From Trileptium ribeirensis (taxonomy: Eukaryota > Nematoda > Enoplea > Enoplida > Thoracostomopsidae), in assembly GCA_030248225.1 (NCBI GenBank), contig JASANE010029025.1, forward strand, positions 1 through 64,000: a DNA stretch of 64,000 nt, read 5' to 3'. Positions 35,059 to 47,172 of the stretch are shown piece after piece. The first letter of the stretch is position 1. Each line of letters begins with the position of its first letter. The notes under the pieces were generated by a model, which made no database searches, was not told the DNA's origin, and was given only the letters and a program-made list of their open reading frames with translations. Both the position numbers and the translations under genes were made by a program.

Positions 35059-36974
35059 CTATAATACAAAGAAATAATTTTTAAACTTCCTAGGCGAAAG
35101 TTTTACATTATGCGTGTTCATGTTATAATATCCGCAACATTTGGAAATTATGTACGCCACACATCACGCGCTCTCTCGACAAAAAGGTATCTTAGACATT
35201 CCCATGTTTTTTATAAATCTTTCAAAGGTAGCTAGCTGGCTACTGTCACGTTTCGACGGTGTCAAGTACACAAGGTCTTCTTCGTAGTTTTTTAGTTTGT
35301 GCGGCATAATCTTGGCAACATGCATATGATCTTGGTACAAATATAAAGATTAAAAAAACTAAATACAACTGACTAATAAACAGCATTAGCTGGAGATTGC
35401 GTCGTTACTGTTAATCCTGTAGAACTGGTAGCTAAAGGGTATGTATGGCACCGTAAACAAAAATGTAGCAGCTAGGGGTGTGTCGCATACCGTTAGAAAT
35501 TGAATTACGGTATGGATGTGACTGTGTGCAGGGTAGGATAGTGACTACAGCTGAACAAAAGCTACAAATAGTGGGGACATTATAGCGTGAACGCCGCATA
35601 AATTAAGGTTTTGTTTTCTTCTATCACTAATATTTAACAATGGCACTACGAACCCATCCTTATGATTTGGTTCTACCTGACAAAATATGGTACTTACCGG
35701 AATGAAGCAGTATATATTTAAATCTCAAAAGAGGAATCCAAAGCACAAGTGTAACCCACATGAACATGTCACAGATCATTAAAGTTCCTTTTTAATATCG
35801 CATGGTACAATCGTGCAATTGTGGACGAATATGTAATATCAAGAGATTATCATAAATTCTAAGGAAGAGCATGTAAACGGTTTACATCATTATCATCTAA
35901 ACGGGTTGTGTATGATGAAATTGTTACGAAATCGTTACTCCCATGTTTTGAGGGGATGTAAAAATACCCTCCAAAACTGGAGATCGGAATGATTTTTTGC
36001 TATGATAGCATAAACATTCTTCAGAAAAGGCCGTTAACTGCAAAACCGGAGATTGGGTAATGTCGAAACGCATCGCCTCATGTGCAACGTGTTTACATGG
36101 TAAGAATGGCCAGAACTATAATACGTTTCTCTACTATTATTGTGAACTTTTTATAATATATAATACATCGTATTTAATACAAATAAATATAAACCTGACA
36201 GTTGACTATATCAAATAAGGGTGGTTTAGGCATGCTGAACTGTAACTCTATTAATTCGAATATGTATATGCTCACTGTATTGCAATGAAGCAAGCGATAT
36301 ATCTTTGTTTCGGGATATCAGCGACAAGGGTTTTCACTAAATAAGCCATTTGAATCTTCCAAAATGCTACCGATATGATATTAGCACTTCCAACAAAAAG
36401 CACTAAATTCTGCCGTTTGCGCCTAAATTCATGCTCATATTCTAAGTACGCGTTGTTCTTATAGTTGCAACTGCGTTTATTATGCTAATGTTCATTAGCT
36501 GGGTATTTAATGCTAATAATACTACCTTTATAGCATGAGATATGTGTGTTGTATTTATTTTGACCATGATAATCGCAAGCTTGCTTTACTATGTGTAGAT
36601 GTTATGTCGTCACATGAGCTAAAAATAGTCATGTGCAATCGTTGGTATTCGCGGTAGCATCTTTGCTAGTGCCCGGTGGCATTTTGTGGTAAGGTTTAAA
36701 GCAAACATAAGACTTAGATACTGTCTTAATGTAAAGTTGAATTTTTCCAATTACTATGTATTTTCTTTCGATAATTTTGGTTTGCCTTCGCGTAAGCAGT
36801 TGTTTGTGTATTAATTACATTTTATCAGTTTTTTTACATGGAGCACTAGCCTAATTCTCTTATTGTATGACCTGGTCAAATTGTGTACGGGTGCATTTTG
36901 AAACGATGTACTAAGCGAGTTTATAGTTTTTACGTGAACCGTTATTAAGTCGCATTGCAAGGTCCTCTTCGATG

Positions 36975-37200
36975 CATAGCTCATTAGTAGCGTAGTGGCT
37001 GAGGTTCGAGACTAGAATCTAAATAATACTGGTTTGATGTGGCAAAAGATAGTTCAACATTGCACGAAATGCGTATTAATTCATGCGGGAAAGGTTAAGG
37101 AAATAACATCATTACCAATATTTAGAATTACAAATTTGAAGCCTTGGAGTAAAACTTCAAAGGCATTGCATTTGACCGGTACGCAAGTCCACTGCTACTG
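36975..37200 (+). pseudogene. Small Ty3/Gypsy integrase zinc-finger fragment
   Basis: MWQKIVQHCTKCVLIHAGK, then a SLPIF and KPWSKTSKALHLTG stretch, fits the HHCC-finger end and the PW.R.HIDxTG start of Gypsy integrases. A weak HSSLVA..LR block upstream in another frame could be the His pair. Only about 75 codons remain. It lies antisense within the channel intron. Confidence 0.4.
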
Positions 37201-38329
37201 CGCCTTACTTCAGTTAGTCAGTCTCAGAGTTCGTCTATTATTTCGCTGCTCCTATTATTCGTTGGTTATTGCACCATTTTTGCTTGTTCGTTGGTTGGAC
37301 GTTCGCTAGCTATACTTCCGTGGTTATCGTAAGGTTGTTTTATATTGTGGTCTAAACGTTGCGGTGGTAATACCAGGTTACTTCTGTTCGCTAGCAGCTT
37401 AAAGAGCCTGGACTTTAGCTTATGTGTATTACGGCTCGGAGGCGTCCTGATTATCTTACTCGCGTAGCAGCATCTCAAGATCCTATTATTCAGCCATTAT
37501 TGTCGATAGCCATTTGGCTCTTGGATATTGAGGCGATACAAAGATTTTGTGCGAAGAAGAAAATATATAGAGACACTGCGACATGATTATGAGCGTTAAA
37601 GAGCACATATTCGCCTTTGCGATATTTTAACAATATTTTATTCTTTCATGTTTGGAGATTTTGCTGATTGGTTAGTTTGGTGGACAGTGCTTTATGTTGT
37701 GGATTTGTACGTACGTACAAAATTGCTCGTCAATTTTTGGAGATTGTTTTGCTGATGATCGCAGTATATATCTATGCAGTGATTACTATTGTTGAACCCG
37801 CGCAACCTTTTGTTTCCTGACAATAAATAGAGTGGGTTTGTTTGTGGATAGCCGTGCATACAGTGACGGTATTATATCCGAAGCGGTCATCATGATAAGA
37901 GAACTCGAATATTCTGGTTTATTTAATTAATTAATCCTTATATTGAATTAAAAGAGTAGAATTCAATGCAATTTGTAACAACGATCGGACATTCCAAAAT
38001 GTCCAGAATATTCTAATTTCCCTAGCTTCCGATGCTCATATTTGGCTACAATATTCAGAAGACACATGATGAGAAGTTTTCTTAACATATCGCAACCATT
38101 TTTTGTCCAAAAGGAAATACATTTGCCAAAAACTCCTAAAACGCTTTTGATAAAATGTTGAAAAAAATTAATATTGTAAAATTTTCAATTTGAAGTTCAG
38201 TCAATTTAGTTTTCGGAGAAAAAATTATATAGTAATAAGATAGGCCAACCGCACTTTTTTTTGGCAAACATAGTGCACGCGATCAAATCGTGGATTCATA
38301 CAAAATTCAGAACGCTATTATAGATACAA

Positions 38330-38800
38330 AACGTTGATATCAGTGTGGTAATATAGTTTTCATGGAATAGTCAAAGCTAATCTTGTATTAAATGGACTCT
38401 TTAAATGTAGAAAGATATAATGGATTTAAAATGTCGATGTTAATTTAATAGTATAGTTTTGGCAGCGTATTTAGTAGCACAAAATGTAATCTCAGATTAA
38501 GCAGATTCATTAGACGTAGTTCGCTATGATAGGTTTAAAATGTTCGTGTTAGTATTTTAGTATAGTTTTGGTGGAACATGAAGGCAAAGTGTAGTCTCAT
38601 GTTAAGTTTATTCATTAGATATAGACCGCTATAGTGGTCTTCAATGTTAAGGGTAGTAGGTTTGACGAAGCATTTAGCGAAGTGTAATCTCGTATTAAGT
38701 GGATTCATTTGATGTAATGGGTTTAAAGGGCTGATGTTATTATGGCAGTACAGTTTTGGTGGAACATTTAATCAATGTGTAATCAAATATTACCCGTTGT
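38330..38800 (+). repeat. Degenerate tandem repeat of about 115 bp
   Basis: GTATAGTTTTGG-like words recur at about 38345, 38450, 38568 and 38748, each followed at a similar distance by GTGTAATCTC, TATTAAG and GGATTCATTAGA-like words. The units are strongly diverged. The array lies within channel intron 3. Confidence 0.5.
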
Positions 38801-39419
38801 GAAAACCCTACGTTACACCAAACATTAACTCACTCGCCGCTACTGCGTCAGTGTGAAGTATTTAACAGAAGCACCGTAATTACGCATACAAAATTGTTCA
38901 AAGTTGGAGTTTAGTAACGGTGGTTTGAAGCTCACCATAGGTTCTTTTTGTTAGGGTCAGCTTTCAAAATTCAACTTTTAGGACTGCTATTTAAACATTA
39001 ACTATTGCTTATTGTACTTTAATTATTTAGCTAGCTCCAACTATTTTTTTATATTTTATTGTTATATTTTTCAATTAAACTGCGATTTTCAACCCAACGG
39101 TCACAGCGTAACACCTAGTAATTATGTTTGGAAGCGTGACATAAGTAAACGTCTAGCACGGAGGGAAACTTTGAACATTGCGATGATCAACGAATAAAAA
39201 GCGTTATTTTGCTAATTATATTTGTACCTAAATGCGGCGTTTAGCTTACAAAGTCCCGCTGTGCGAAAGATTTGTATCTGTATAATCAGAACCATACAGG
39301 GACGCGGAACAAAGGGCTTAGCTACGGACTCTCAGAGACTGCTAAACCCGTTTCTCGCTATGAAGTTGTTACATACTTTCGATGATAATATCTAATGTAA
39401 GCAAAATATTAAGAACCAC

Positions 39420-39704
39420 TCAGCTAATTCCAACGCTTGTCCAACGAATAATACCGTACTCATTGCCTAACTGTTTGTTCAACAGATTGTAATCATGGAA
39501 AAGTAATAGTGTTCTTTGCCTGTATAGAAAAGTAACAGCAAAAATTTTTACATCCAATTTAGACAGTTGACCGTGACAGCTATTCATCAACCATCCTAGG
39601 CTGTCGAAGAGACAACCGAAGATTATGCCAAAGATTATCAAAAGTTTTGGCCGTCCAGGGGTGTGAAAGCAGTCGGTCAGTTTTGGACTGTCGCCGGCCG
39701 CCAT
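39420..39704 (-). CDS. Hypothetical 94-codon ORF in channel intron 3
   Basis: An ATG-initiated frame on the same strand as the channel gene, with a hydrophobic stretch (LLIIFGIIFGCLFDSLGWL, about residues 20-38). It has no recognised family motif and does not fit between exons 3 and 4, whose phases already match each other. It could be an alternative exon or chance. Low support. Confidence 0.15.
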   Translation of the reverse strand: MAAGDSPKLTDCFHTPGRPKLLIIFGIIFGCLFDSLGWLMNSCHGQLSKLDVKIFAVTFLYRQRTLLLFHDYNLLNKQLGNEYGIIRWTSVGIS

Positions 39705-40401
39705 TAATTTAGAAATATTTACATCTGCAAGAGAAATTAGTTAGCGTTTTTGTGCAGTTGGCCGGCTGAGGTCTATACACTTGCTGCCGTATAACAGTAC
39801 CTTAAACGTGACTACGGCACTTTTTGTTGTAGTCGCCAGTAACCTACATGCAACGATATTCAGTCCAACTCTACGTAAGGTTACCGTGACTGTCTGTGTT
39901 ATACATGAATCGGTTCGGCTCGCAAAAAGACGTTTAATACCATCGTCATATACATAAAAATATATTTATTTATTAAACGAATATGCGCCTATTATTAATG
40001 ATTGATTTCAAGCTAGTCGATGACCAACTGATACAGTGCAGGATGGCTGCAGCGCGATATGATGGTTTTGGCAGTGTAGCCGCTCTATTATATACCTTGT
40101 TGATCCTAAATGTGCAAATGGAGCTAATCATTGAATAATTGCTGATATGAGAGTTACGAAAAATAAATTCGTATCGTAGGAAGAGAAGCTTTCTGGCAGC
40201 TGGCCGTCCATTAGCGATCGGTCGGTTCAGGCTTTTGACAGGTGTCCGTCCGTTCAAAGTCTCCTGTTGCCAAACACTACTGTGCACCGTATTGTTCACG
40301 GCTTCGCGAAAGATATAGGTGGAAAAACTTACATATGGATGTTCATTTAAAGTGTAACTGTTATTGCAAGGGCTACTTAATGCTGGACGTGAAAATCTTA
40401 C

Positions 40402-40793
40402 CAATATTGGCTATAAATTGATCAGCAGACATAGATGGAAAGTGTTTGATCAACGTATACTCGAGTTTATCGTAAAATAGTTCAAGGATAATTTCGCGTG
40501 CGTGAATACTTTCGATCTGTGTATTTCGCTGATCGTCGGTTCCATTGAAGTAGGACTTCACAAGGGTGTTTGACGGATAACGCGCGTACGAAACTGTTGC
40601 GTGATACTGCCAATAGTTGCACCTCGACTCGCATCGTTCTTTGCATCGAAACGCGAACATCGGGTCGTCGTTGTAAGTGTTGCCCAAAACTCGATAAATG
40701 CAGTTTATTACTTGATGTGGTTTACATGCAGGAAGAACAGCGTTTGGTTTCCGCTCAATATCTAGGTCTTCATCACGAGGAAGACCTATGTAT
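40402..40793 (-). CDS. DEG/ENaC channel exon 3 (cysteine-rich extracellular domain)
   Basis: The exon contributes about 130 residues from YIGLPRDED to ANIG. It holds the family's cysteine pattern (LPACKPHQVINCIYRV, then FRCKERCESRCNYWQYHATVSYARYP), a glycosylation sequon (NGT), and the pre-TM2 helix ending HFPSMSADQFIANIG. The preferred start is after TTGCAG at 40794, phase 2, which gives C-S-C-R-Y-x-x-L-P across the junction, as is usual in the family. An alternative upstream acceptor (CTGTAG) would start it at 40837 and insert about 15 residues with two extra Cys. The donor is G|GTAAGA. Confidence 0.88.
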
Positions 40794-41148
40794 CTGCAAC
40801 GCATAATGCATATTTTTGTATCAAAATGCAAGGAAAACTACAGGTATACATTCATAACTGGCTCCGTTTATCAAACAAGCCATCAAATATCATGTTCTAA
40901 CTGCTGTCATTTTATTCAAATCTATTTTCAATACATTGTTGATTATAGGTATCCAAAGTACGCGTGATAGGGGGTTTGATGATACCAGTGGAGGCTCGAT
41001 CACTGTGAGGTACTCGATATTTGTTTAGCACATCAACAATCTCGCAGTATTTAATACATATTTGTAGTATAGTACATGCAGTAAATCCGTGAACACATAT
41101 GTCTTAATGCACGGTTAGCTATATTACAAGTACAGTTGTGGAATAACC

Positions 41149-41255
41149 AACCGTGCGTTCAAAGGTTTGTACGCATCACAACTCGTTTAAACTCATGCTG
41201 TAGCACTCGTTTGAACTGGTCAAAGTCGTGCGTGCAAATATTTGAACGCAAGGTT
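41149..41255. mobile_element. Short palindromic MITE-like element
   Basis: The left arm AACCGTGCGTTCAAAGG pairs with the right arm TTTGAACGCAAGGTT, with further GTACGC/GCGTGC pairing inside. The centre carries ACTCGTTTAAAC and ACTCGTTTGAAC as a direct repeat. About 107 bp in total, non-coding, inside channel intron 2. Confidence 0.5.
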
Positions 41256-41751
41256 ACATATGCAGCAACTATTACTTATCGCAGTGCACATTAGTGCATT
41301 CACGCTTTGCAACTAGAATCAAATACGATAAAGCTTCACGCAATTGCGCATAAAATAGTTGCGTCAGAATGCAGTCAGTGCATGCAACTGTAGCTTTTAG
41401 AAATTCTAGCTGCATATATGTTAACCAAAGTTAGCACACTTCTTTCCGTACACTGTATAAGTCTGGCAAAATAAAAAGTAGTCAACCACCCAAAACGAAA
41501 AATCGCTCCAACCAGCTGTGAACATTTAATGGCATAATTCAAAATGCTATGAGCTGCTTATCTTGACAAAGCTAAAAAACCTGCAATTCTTAGAACATAG
41601 GCGAGGTGGTGAGCACAATATCAACGATGTTCATATTAGGCTCATTTTGTATCCAAATATAATAACATTTAATGCGTCCGATGAACAATGAAATATCATT
41701 AAATAAGGTGAAGCAACTCAGGCTCTGAATCAAGATTACAAACATATTCAA

Positions 41752-42264
41752 ACAAGCTACCCTGTCGGAAACACATACTATGTGTCAACAACTTTTGTTT
41801 GAAAACAAAAAAGTTTTCTTCTTAAAAGAAGAATGTCACAGCAGTCATATTGCTATTAACAATACAATTTATGCGCCTGGACTACATATAGTTATTTAAA
41901 TATAAAGTTTACGACGGTTCAGCATAATATTTGGTTTTTGAAACATGTCAAATTATTTGACTTCAGCGTTTGCGAATATGCTGTCTATGAAATAGCAAGA
42001 ACGAATTCAGACCTGGTAAAGTTGATAATATAATTTTCGATGTCATCAATTCTCGGAATTCCTAAATGTTTTCATCTCAATTGTAGTCAACAAATCCGAG
42101 ACGTTTGCTGCATGCCATTTTTGCCTGGCATGCAGACTCCAGCGGTCGGATCTGAAAAGGCTTTGACTATAACAGATACGTGCAGTGCAGTGCAACCAAA
42201 GCTGTAATGCACACTCTGACAAAAGGTGAAATCAATGTCACAGCCTGACGGCTGTGACAATAAT
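41752..42264 (+). repeat. Inverted repeat B (arm in intron 2)
   Basis: About 513 bp matches 46452-46967 in opposite orientation with few differences. One end is ACAAGCTACCCTGTCGG; the other is a 22-nt perfect hairpin, GTCACAGCC-TGAC-GGCTGTGAC, followed by AATAAT. A CTTCTTTTAAGAAG palindrome lies near the outer end. With the partner in intron 1, the two arms flank exon 2. Confidence 0.85.
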
Positions 42265-44467
42265 CAAGTCTTTATATAATTCTCGATATTGTAATAGAAA
42301 TGAATAACTCGAAGTCACTTTCTGACGCTGAAATAACTTCCTTTGCAGGTTCATCGCTAAGTAGTTGTTTGTCATATTTTTTTGTTTGAGACAAATTCCA
42401 AAGTTGTTCGCAATAAAAGCAACCAATTCTAAATTATCTACTTCTGTTTTGAATATTTCTTAGCTTATTGAAATGGGTTTTTAGTTGTAAAAGATTTGCT
42501 CCTTCGTTGGTATCGTTTTTTAACCTAGGTCATGTTCTCGCACAGCACATTTACATTTTCGAGGTATTTTAGTTTAGTGTGCACCTTCGTATTCTATCAC
42601 TTTTTTAAGATACTCATTTAGGTTGGTTCCACTCAACTCAAATCGTCGATGCTTTTATTAAATTTCCACATGGACAATATTTGTCCCTAAAAGTTTAATT
42701 AATTGTCACATATGTTCACTTTATGAAATACATTTGGATTCATGATCAAGTTTAAATATTTTTTACACAAATGCTCTTTTTCCGCGTATATACCTATAGT
42801 CAGACTGAGCAAATCTGACGCACATATTATTGTTTAGTCGTTTACCTCGTATTTCGTAATAATTTACGTTTCATGATAGATAATTTGTTTCTCCTAAAAT
42901 ACCTGATAACTTGTTTTTTCTGAAAAATTAAATAGGAAAAGTGGAAAATATTGGATGATGACAAACCATGAAGAATAGTCACTATTAAATGCTATTATTA
43001 TTAATAGAAGAATATCAAAATGACTATAAACAGAAGCTCGTTTATTGTTACATAGCTCGATAGCTTGTTTTCACAGAGCTCATTTTTTGGTCGGATAATT
43101 TAAACAGGAAAAGTGGAAAATATTCCATGATACCATATGGTGACAAATAGCCAGAGAAATGACTATAAACAGAAATTTGGCATTTTTCGGATAAGGCTAG
43201 AAGTCAGAATTCTGTTTTTTGTGGAAATTTTGGTATGATTTGTGCAAAAATTGGAGAAGGAGTCATTGTGAGACGAAGAAGGAATTTTGTCGCCCTATTC
43301 GTAATACTTCTGATGTTAAATTAGATTTCTAAGATTATCAACTAGAACAGTGTCTTCTTGATCAGGAGCATGCTAAATTTAGTTAAATCCTCTTAATCCA
43401 ACAGTAACACTTACCTGCTAAGCCTTGTTAGCTGATTAACACAATGCAAAGTGATATGTCCTCGAATCTTTAAGGCAAAAATAGTTTATGATGCTTACTA
43501 TGCGCAAATTCTGGGCTTTATTTTTTGAAGATGACATAAAGGCTTCTATATATGTAGTAATCGAGCTATGGAATTATCCAACATAGAAGGTCTTATGTCA
43601 TTACTTTGTATAAAGCACAAAGCTGTGAGCAGTTGTTTGTTTCAACGCGGACTGACGAAGTCATTTGACACTTCCTATAATTTGACTTACAGTCTTCCAG
43701 TCCAAGGTGATACTGTTACCAAATTTGGTATGGTCAATGTCAGGATTTTAAAGGTTGCGTAAACAAATTAGCTATCACTAGTGACGAAGATTTGCTGCGA
43801 CTGGGCTAGAGAAACAAAACAAGACAACACGACTACTGTTTGCAATATATACAAAAAGCGTTGGTTTCTATCAAACTCATTACCAAAAAAGGCATGATAT
43901 AAAGCATAACATGCAGTGAAACCAACACCACATATATCCCGTTTTAAGTAATTTTTCTCCTACAAATAAAATCAATAATGGACGAATAGTACTTCTTGAT
44001 AGATACACGGAAATCCAATTAATTAATGTACCGACAAAATAAACGAGAGAAGCCGCTCGTCTACGAGATCAGTGGCCTAATAATCATTATTTTGGGCCAT
44101 AATCAAAATACATTTCGCTGTTACATTACGCAATATCGGATGCCTGGATTTATTTGATGTGCCACAAATTTATGCAACATATATATATGTTACTTTTTGG
44201 AATTTATATTGGACCATGTAAGGGGTTTAATGTTTACAGGAAAAGAGTGGTAACGGCTTTTCAGACCACACCATTCCAATTGGTGCTCTTATATAATGCG
44301 ACTCAAGGTTTCACAAGCATCGAAACGTGAGTCTACTCTAGCTGTTACGTTTGTTGTATTAAAATATGAGTTTGATCAAACACTAAAATAACGTTAACAT
44401 TTGTTCAGTTCACTGTTATATCAACTTCATTCATATTAGTTATCCAGCTCCAGCATATATAGTAGCT
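42265..44467. other. Intronic DNA, nothing recognised
   Basis: AT-rich. A word beginning AAACAGGAAAAGTGGAAAATATT recurs near 42932 and 43106 with TGACTATAAACAGAA, suggesting a small local duplication. No gene motif was found. Confidence 0.45.
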
Positions 44468-45340
44468 AATTGAATTTGAGTGGAACGAGAATTTTCAATT
44501 TTGGCTCTGGAGGGGGTTGAGGAGGTCCTGTTTGTGTGTGTCTGTGTGTCTGTCGCACCTGGATCTCGATAACGGTTGGGCGGATTTTAACGCAAGATAG
44601 CTCATTCGAACCGCAATGGTCGATATTTAGGTATAGTGACGGAGCCCGATTTTTGAATTTTTTACCGTGGGAAACGTTATGGGGCAAAAAGACGTCATTT
44701 TGGCCCATTTTTCGGGCATCCCCTCGAGTTTTTGCGACTTTTCTCAATATGTAAACGAGGTATCCGCAAACTAATAGGCCTATTCCATGTAGCTTTACCA
44801 GGGCTTTCCAATGATGTATAACAAGTTTTTCAATTACTTCCCAATCTGGAGTCTATAAGCTTATAGTTGGCCCCAAATTTCATATTTGGTGAAAAGTCGT
44901 AGGAAATGCACCTAAATGTGTGCTTATTGTTGGTTTTTGTGTCGGATATGGGGTTTTCCGGGCCAACAAGCTAATTGCGAGTGTCAAAAATATTGTGTGG
45001 CAAATATTTTTAACACTTCTGCTTCATACTTGGTACAAAAAATGAGATTTTTCTCAAGTGTCGGTTTGAATTCTTTAACGTTGTTTTCACGGTCAATTTA
45101 GGGTTTTATTGAATTATTAAATTGTTAGTTGATTATTTTTGTACTCGTTGTATGATGTTTTGTCTACTGCATACGTTGGCTATCAAAAGAGGCGGGTGTA
45201 ACTATAACTCATCCCTCACGGTTTACATAATGCTGCACCTGCGTACTGTGTGTAGGGTTTGTTTGTGTGCACTTTCTACAACAGACTTCGGGGGATTGTT
45301 CTCACCACTCCAATTCTGGCTCGCAAGAGAGCTTCACTAG
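44468..45340 (-). repeat. Inverted repeat A' (arm in intron 2)
   Basis: This 873-bp copy of repeat A in opposite orientation lacks the internal duplication. The ends CTAGTGAAGC and AATTCAAT match those of the other copy. It lies about 170 bp downstream of the exon 2 donor in the direction of transcription. A GACAGACACACAGACACACA-like microsatellite beside a CCTCCT-rich block is shared by both copies. Confidence 0.8.
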
Positions 45341-45511
45341 TAATATAACGAATTACGCTGTGTAACGCAGTGCTAATGTTGGTATATGTGTAACAATGCA
45401 GATATAATAATGTATTATATGTATTAGAAACAGAATAAAGTATATATAAATCAAAGATCATAAGGCGCTGAAAAACATATCTGCGGCAGATAAAGTTTAT
45501 AAAATACGTGC

Positions 45512-45818
45512 CTGCATGAACAGTTGACATGTGCAGTTTCAAGAAGACATCGTTGATAACAAAGCAAAGGTGCATAGTGCTCTGACGGGTTTTCCTTGCG
45601 GCAAGTATAGCGGGGTGGGTCATCCATGAAATCGAGTTGGGTCGCGCGAAGTTGTAGCAACGCATGAACGCCAGTCGGAACGAATATAGCGTCGAACTCG
45701 TAGCCCTTGTTTGGTTCAGTAAGCTTAATCATCACTCCGTCATTCATGAGCATGTTTTCCGCTGGCATATATCGTACCAGCGGCAGACTTAGAATTATCG
45801 ACATTCCCATTCCAAATC
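45512..45818 (-). CDS. DEG/ENaC channel exon 2 (central extracellular domain)
   Basis: The exon opens after TTTATTCTAG with two bases that complete a Gly codon from exon 1 (IGSG|FGMGMSIILSL), matching the GLxlxL strand found after the first Cys-rich part in this family. It continues with a GYEFDAIFVPTGVHALLQL block (the small-domain G.xV.V.pG region), PPRYTCRKENPSEHYAPLL, and CYQRCLLETAHVNCSC, whose Cys spacing is typical. Its end is best placed after TGCAG, leaving two bases for exon 3. The length of 307 nt keeps the frame. Confidence 0.88.
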
Positions 45819-47172
45819 CTAGAATAAAATAATGTTAGAAATTATGCCATCATATCAAACTGTTCATATGATATTTAGATTTGAGGAAATTATAAAACGA
45901 CTTGAAGATTCTATTATCCGGTAGTGTTCTTGAACTAGATTCTTGAGTAGTGCAGCTACAGTGGAATATAAATGTTCGAATATCTCTATTCCTGTAGGTT
46001 CTTCGAACATCTGGCTAGCTACCTACCAATTTCTAAAAAAACTGATTTGCTCATATCAATAAAGTAAAGGTTTATGTCACAGAATTATTTTTAGAGCAAA
46101 CTCAATTTGTTTATATGACAAATTCTGAAACAGTGAATAAGAATCTAGTATATAGGTACAAAATGTGAATTATTGTAATCGCGTTCACGCAGCACAGGCT
46201 GTTGAACTACTTCGATCAAAACGTCTTTCCATGAAATCAGAAAAATGATTCTGTGAGCCAGGCATAACAAGATGTATCTTTATAATCTAATTTAGTATGC
46301 ACGAAAATTATCCTTATATCTTATGGAACCATTTTTCATTTGACTGATTCTCCGCGGGATAGTTGCGAACGGAATACTCCAAAATGCAAGTTTTACCATT
46401 TCGACAAATCCTTGGACAATGTTTTGGCAAATTCTTAAGCTCTTAACTATTATTATTGTCACAGCCGTCAGGCTGTGACATTGATTTCACCTTCTGTCAG
46501 AGTGTGCATTATAGCTTTAATTGCACTGCACTGCACGTATCTCTTATAGTCATGAAAGCCTTTTCAGACCCGATCGCTGGAGTCTGCATGCCAGGCAAAA
46601 ATGGCATGCAGCAAACGTCTCGGATTTGTTGACTACAATTGAGATGAAAACATTTAGGAATTCCGAGAATTGATGACATCGAAAATTATATTATCAACTT
46701 TACCAGGTCTGAATTCATTAATGCTATTTCATAGACAGCATATTCGCAAACGCTGAAGTCAAATAATTTGACATGTTTCAAAAAGCATATATTATGTTGA
46801 ACCGTCGTAAAGTTTATATTTAAGTAACTATATGTAGTACAGGCGCATAAATTCTATTGTTAATAGCAATATGACTGCTGTGACATTCTTCTTTTAAGAA
46901 GAAAACTTTTTCGGTTTGAAACGAAAGTTCTTGACACATAGTATGTGTTTCCGACAGGGTAGCTTGTTATTATTTGTTTCACTACTGTGAAATATTGGCT
47001 ATCCAACTAATATTAACGTAATAGCACTGGCTCATAATTCTTAAGAAAGCGAAGATCACAATTATGTCTTTTGCAGAAACGAAATATTTATCATCTGAGA
47101 TGATAAAATAGAAATCAATTTGAAACTAATTACATATGATAAAAGTGAAATCGCTGTAAAATCAATAATTAC
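45819..47172 (-). other. Channel intron 1 (1.35 kb, GT-AG)
   Basis: The donor is TCAG|GTAATT and the acceptor TTTATTCTAG, joining phase 1 to phase 2. It contains repeat B'. The remaining sequence is AT-rich and non-coding. Confidence 0.85.
46452..46967 (-). repeat. Inverted repeat B' (arm in intron 1)
   Basis: The 516-bp partner of the repeat at 41752-42264. It has the same terminal hairpin, GTCACAGCC-GTCA-GGCTGTGAC, and the same outer ACAAGCTACCC end. It lies entirely inside intron 1. Confidence 0.85.

Larger units (their letters stand above)
35059..40401 (-). other. Channel intron 3 (5.3 kb, GT-AG)
   Basis: The donor G|GTAAGA at 40401 and the acceptor TATTATAG before 35058 leave phases 1 and 2, which join in frame. 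The intron contains a Ty3/Gypsy integrase fragment, a degenerate minisatellite and a 94-codon ORF, listed separately; the rest is AT-rich with no recognised gene. Confidence 0.85.
40794..45511 (-). other. Channel intron 2 (4.7 kb, probable GC-AG)
   Basis: Joining exon 2 after TGCAG to exon 3 after TTGCAG preserves phase 2 and the conserved CxCR.xxLP spacing, but requires a GC donor (AG|GCACGT). A canonical alternative (CAC|GTATTT to CTGTAG|TTT, phase 0) also keeps frame but disrupts family spacing. The intron holds repeat B, repeat A' and a small hairpin element; 42265-44467 has no recognised content. Confidence 0.65.

Noticed and set aside
36985..37015. tRNA-like B-box word GGTTCGAGAC
   Set aside because: No A box or acceptor stem at the right distance; no cloverleaf can be drawn.
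39420..39704. Additional channel exon with a membrane segment
   Set aside because: Exons 3 and 4 already join in phase and rebuild the conserved TM2 entry; this ORF lacks DEG/ENaC motifs.
41752..42264. Helitron call for repeat B because of the terminal hairpin
   Set aside because: No CTRR follows the hairpin and the other end does not start with TC at a defined A/T junction; called only as a repeat.
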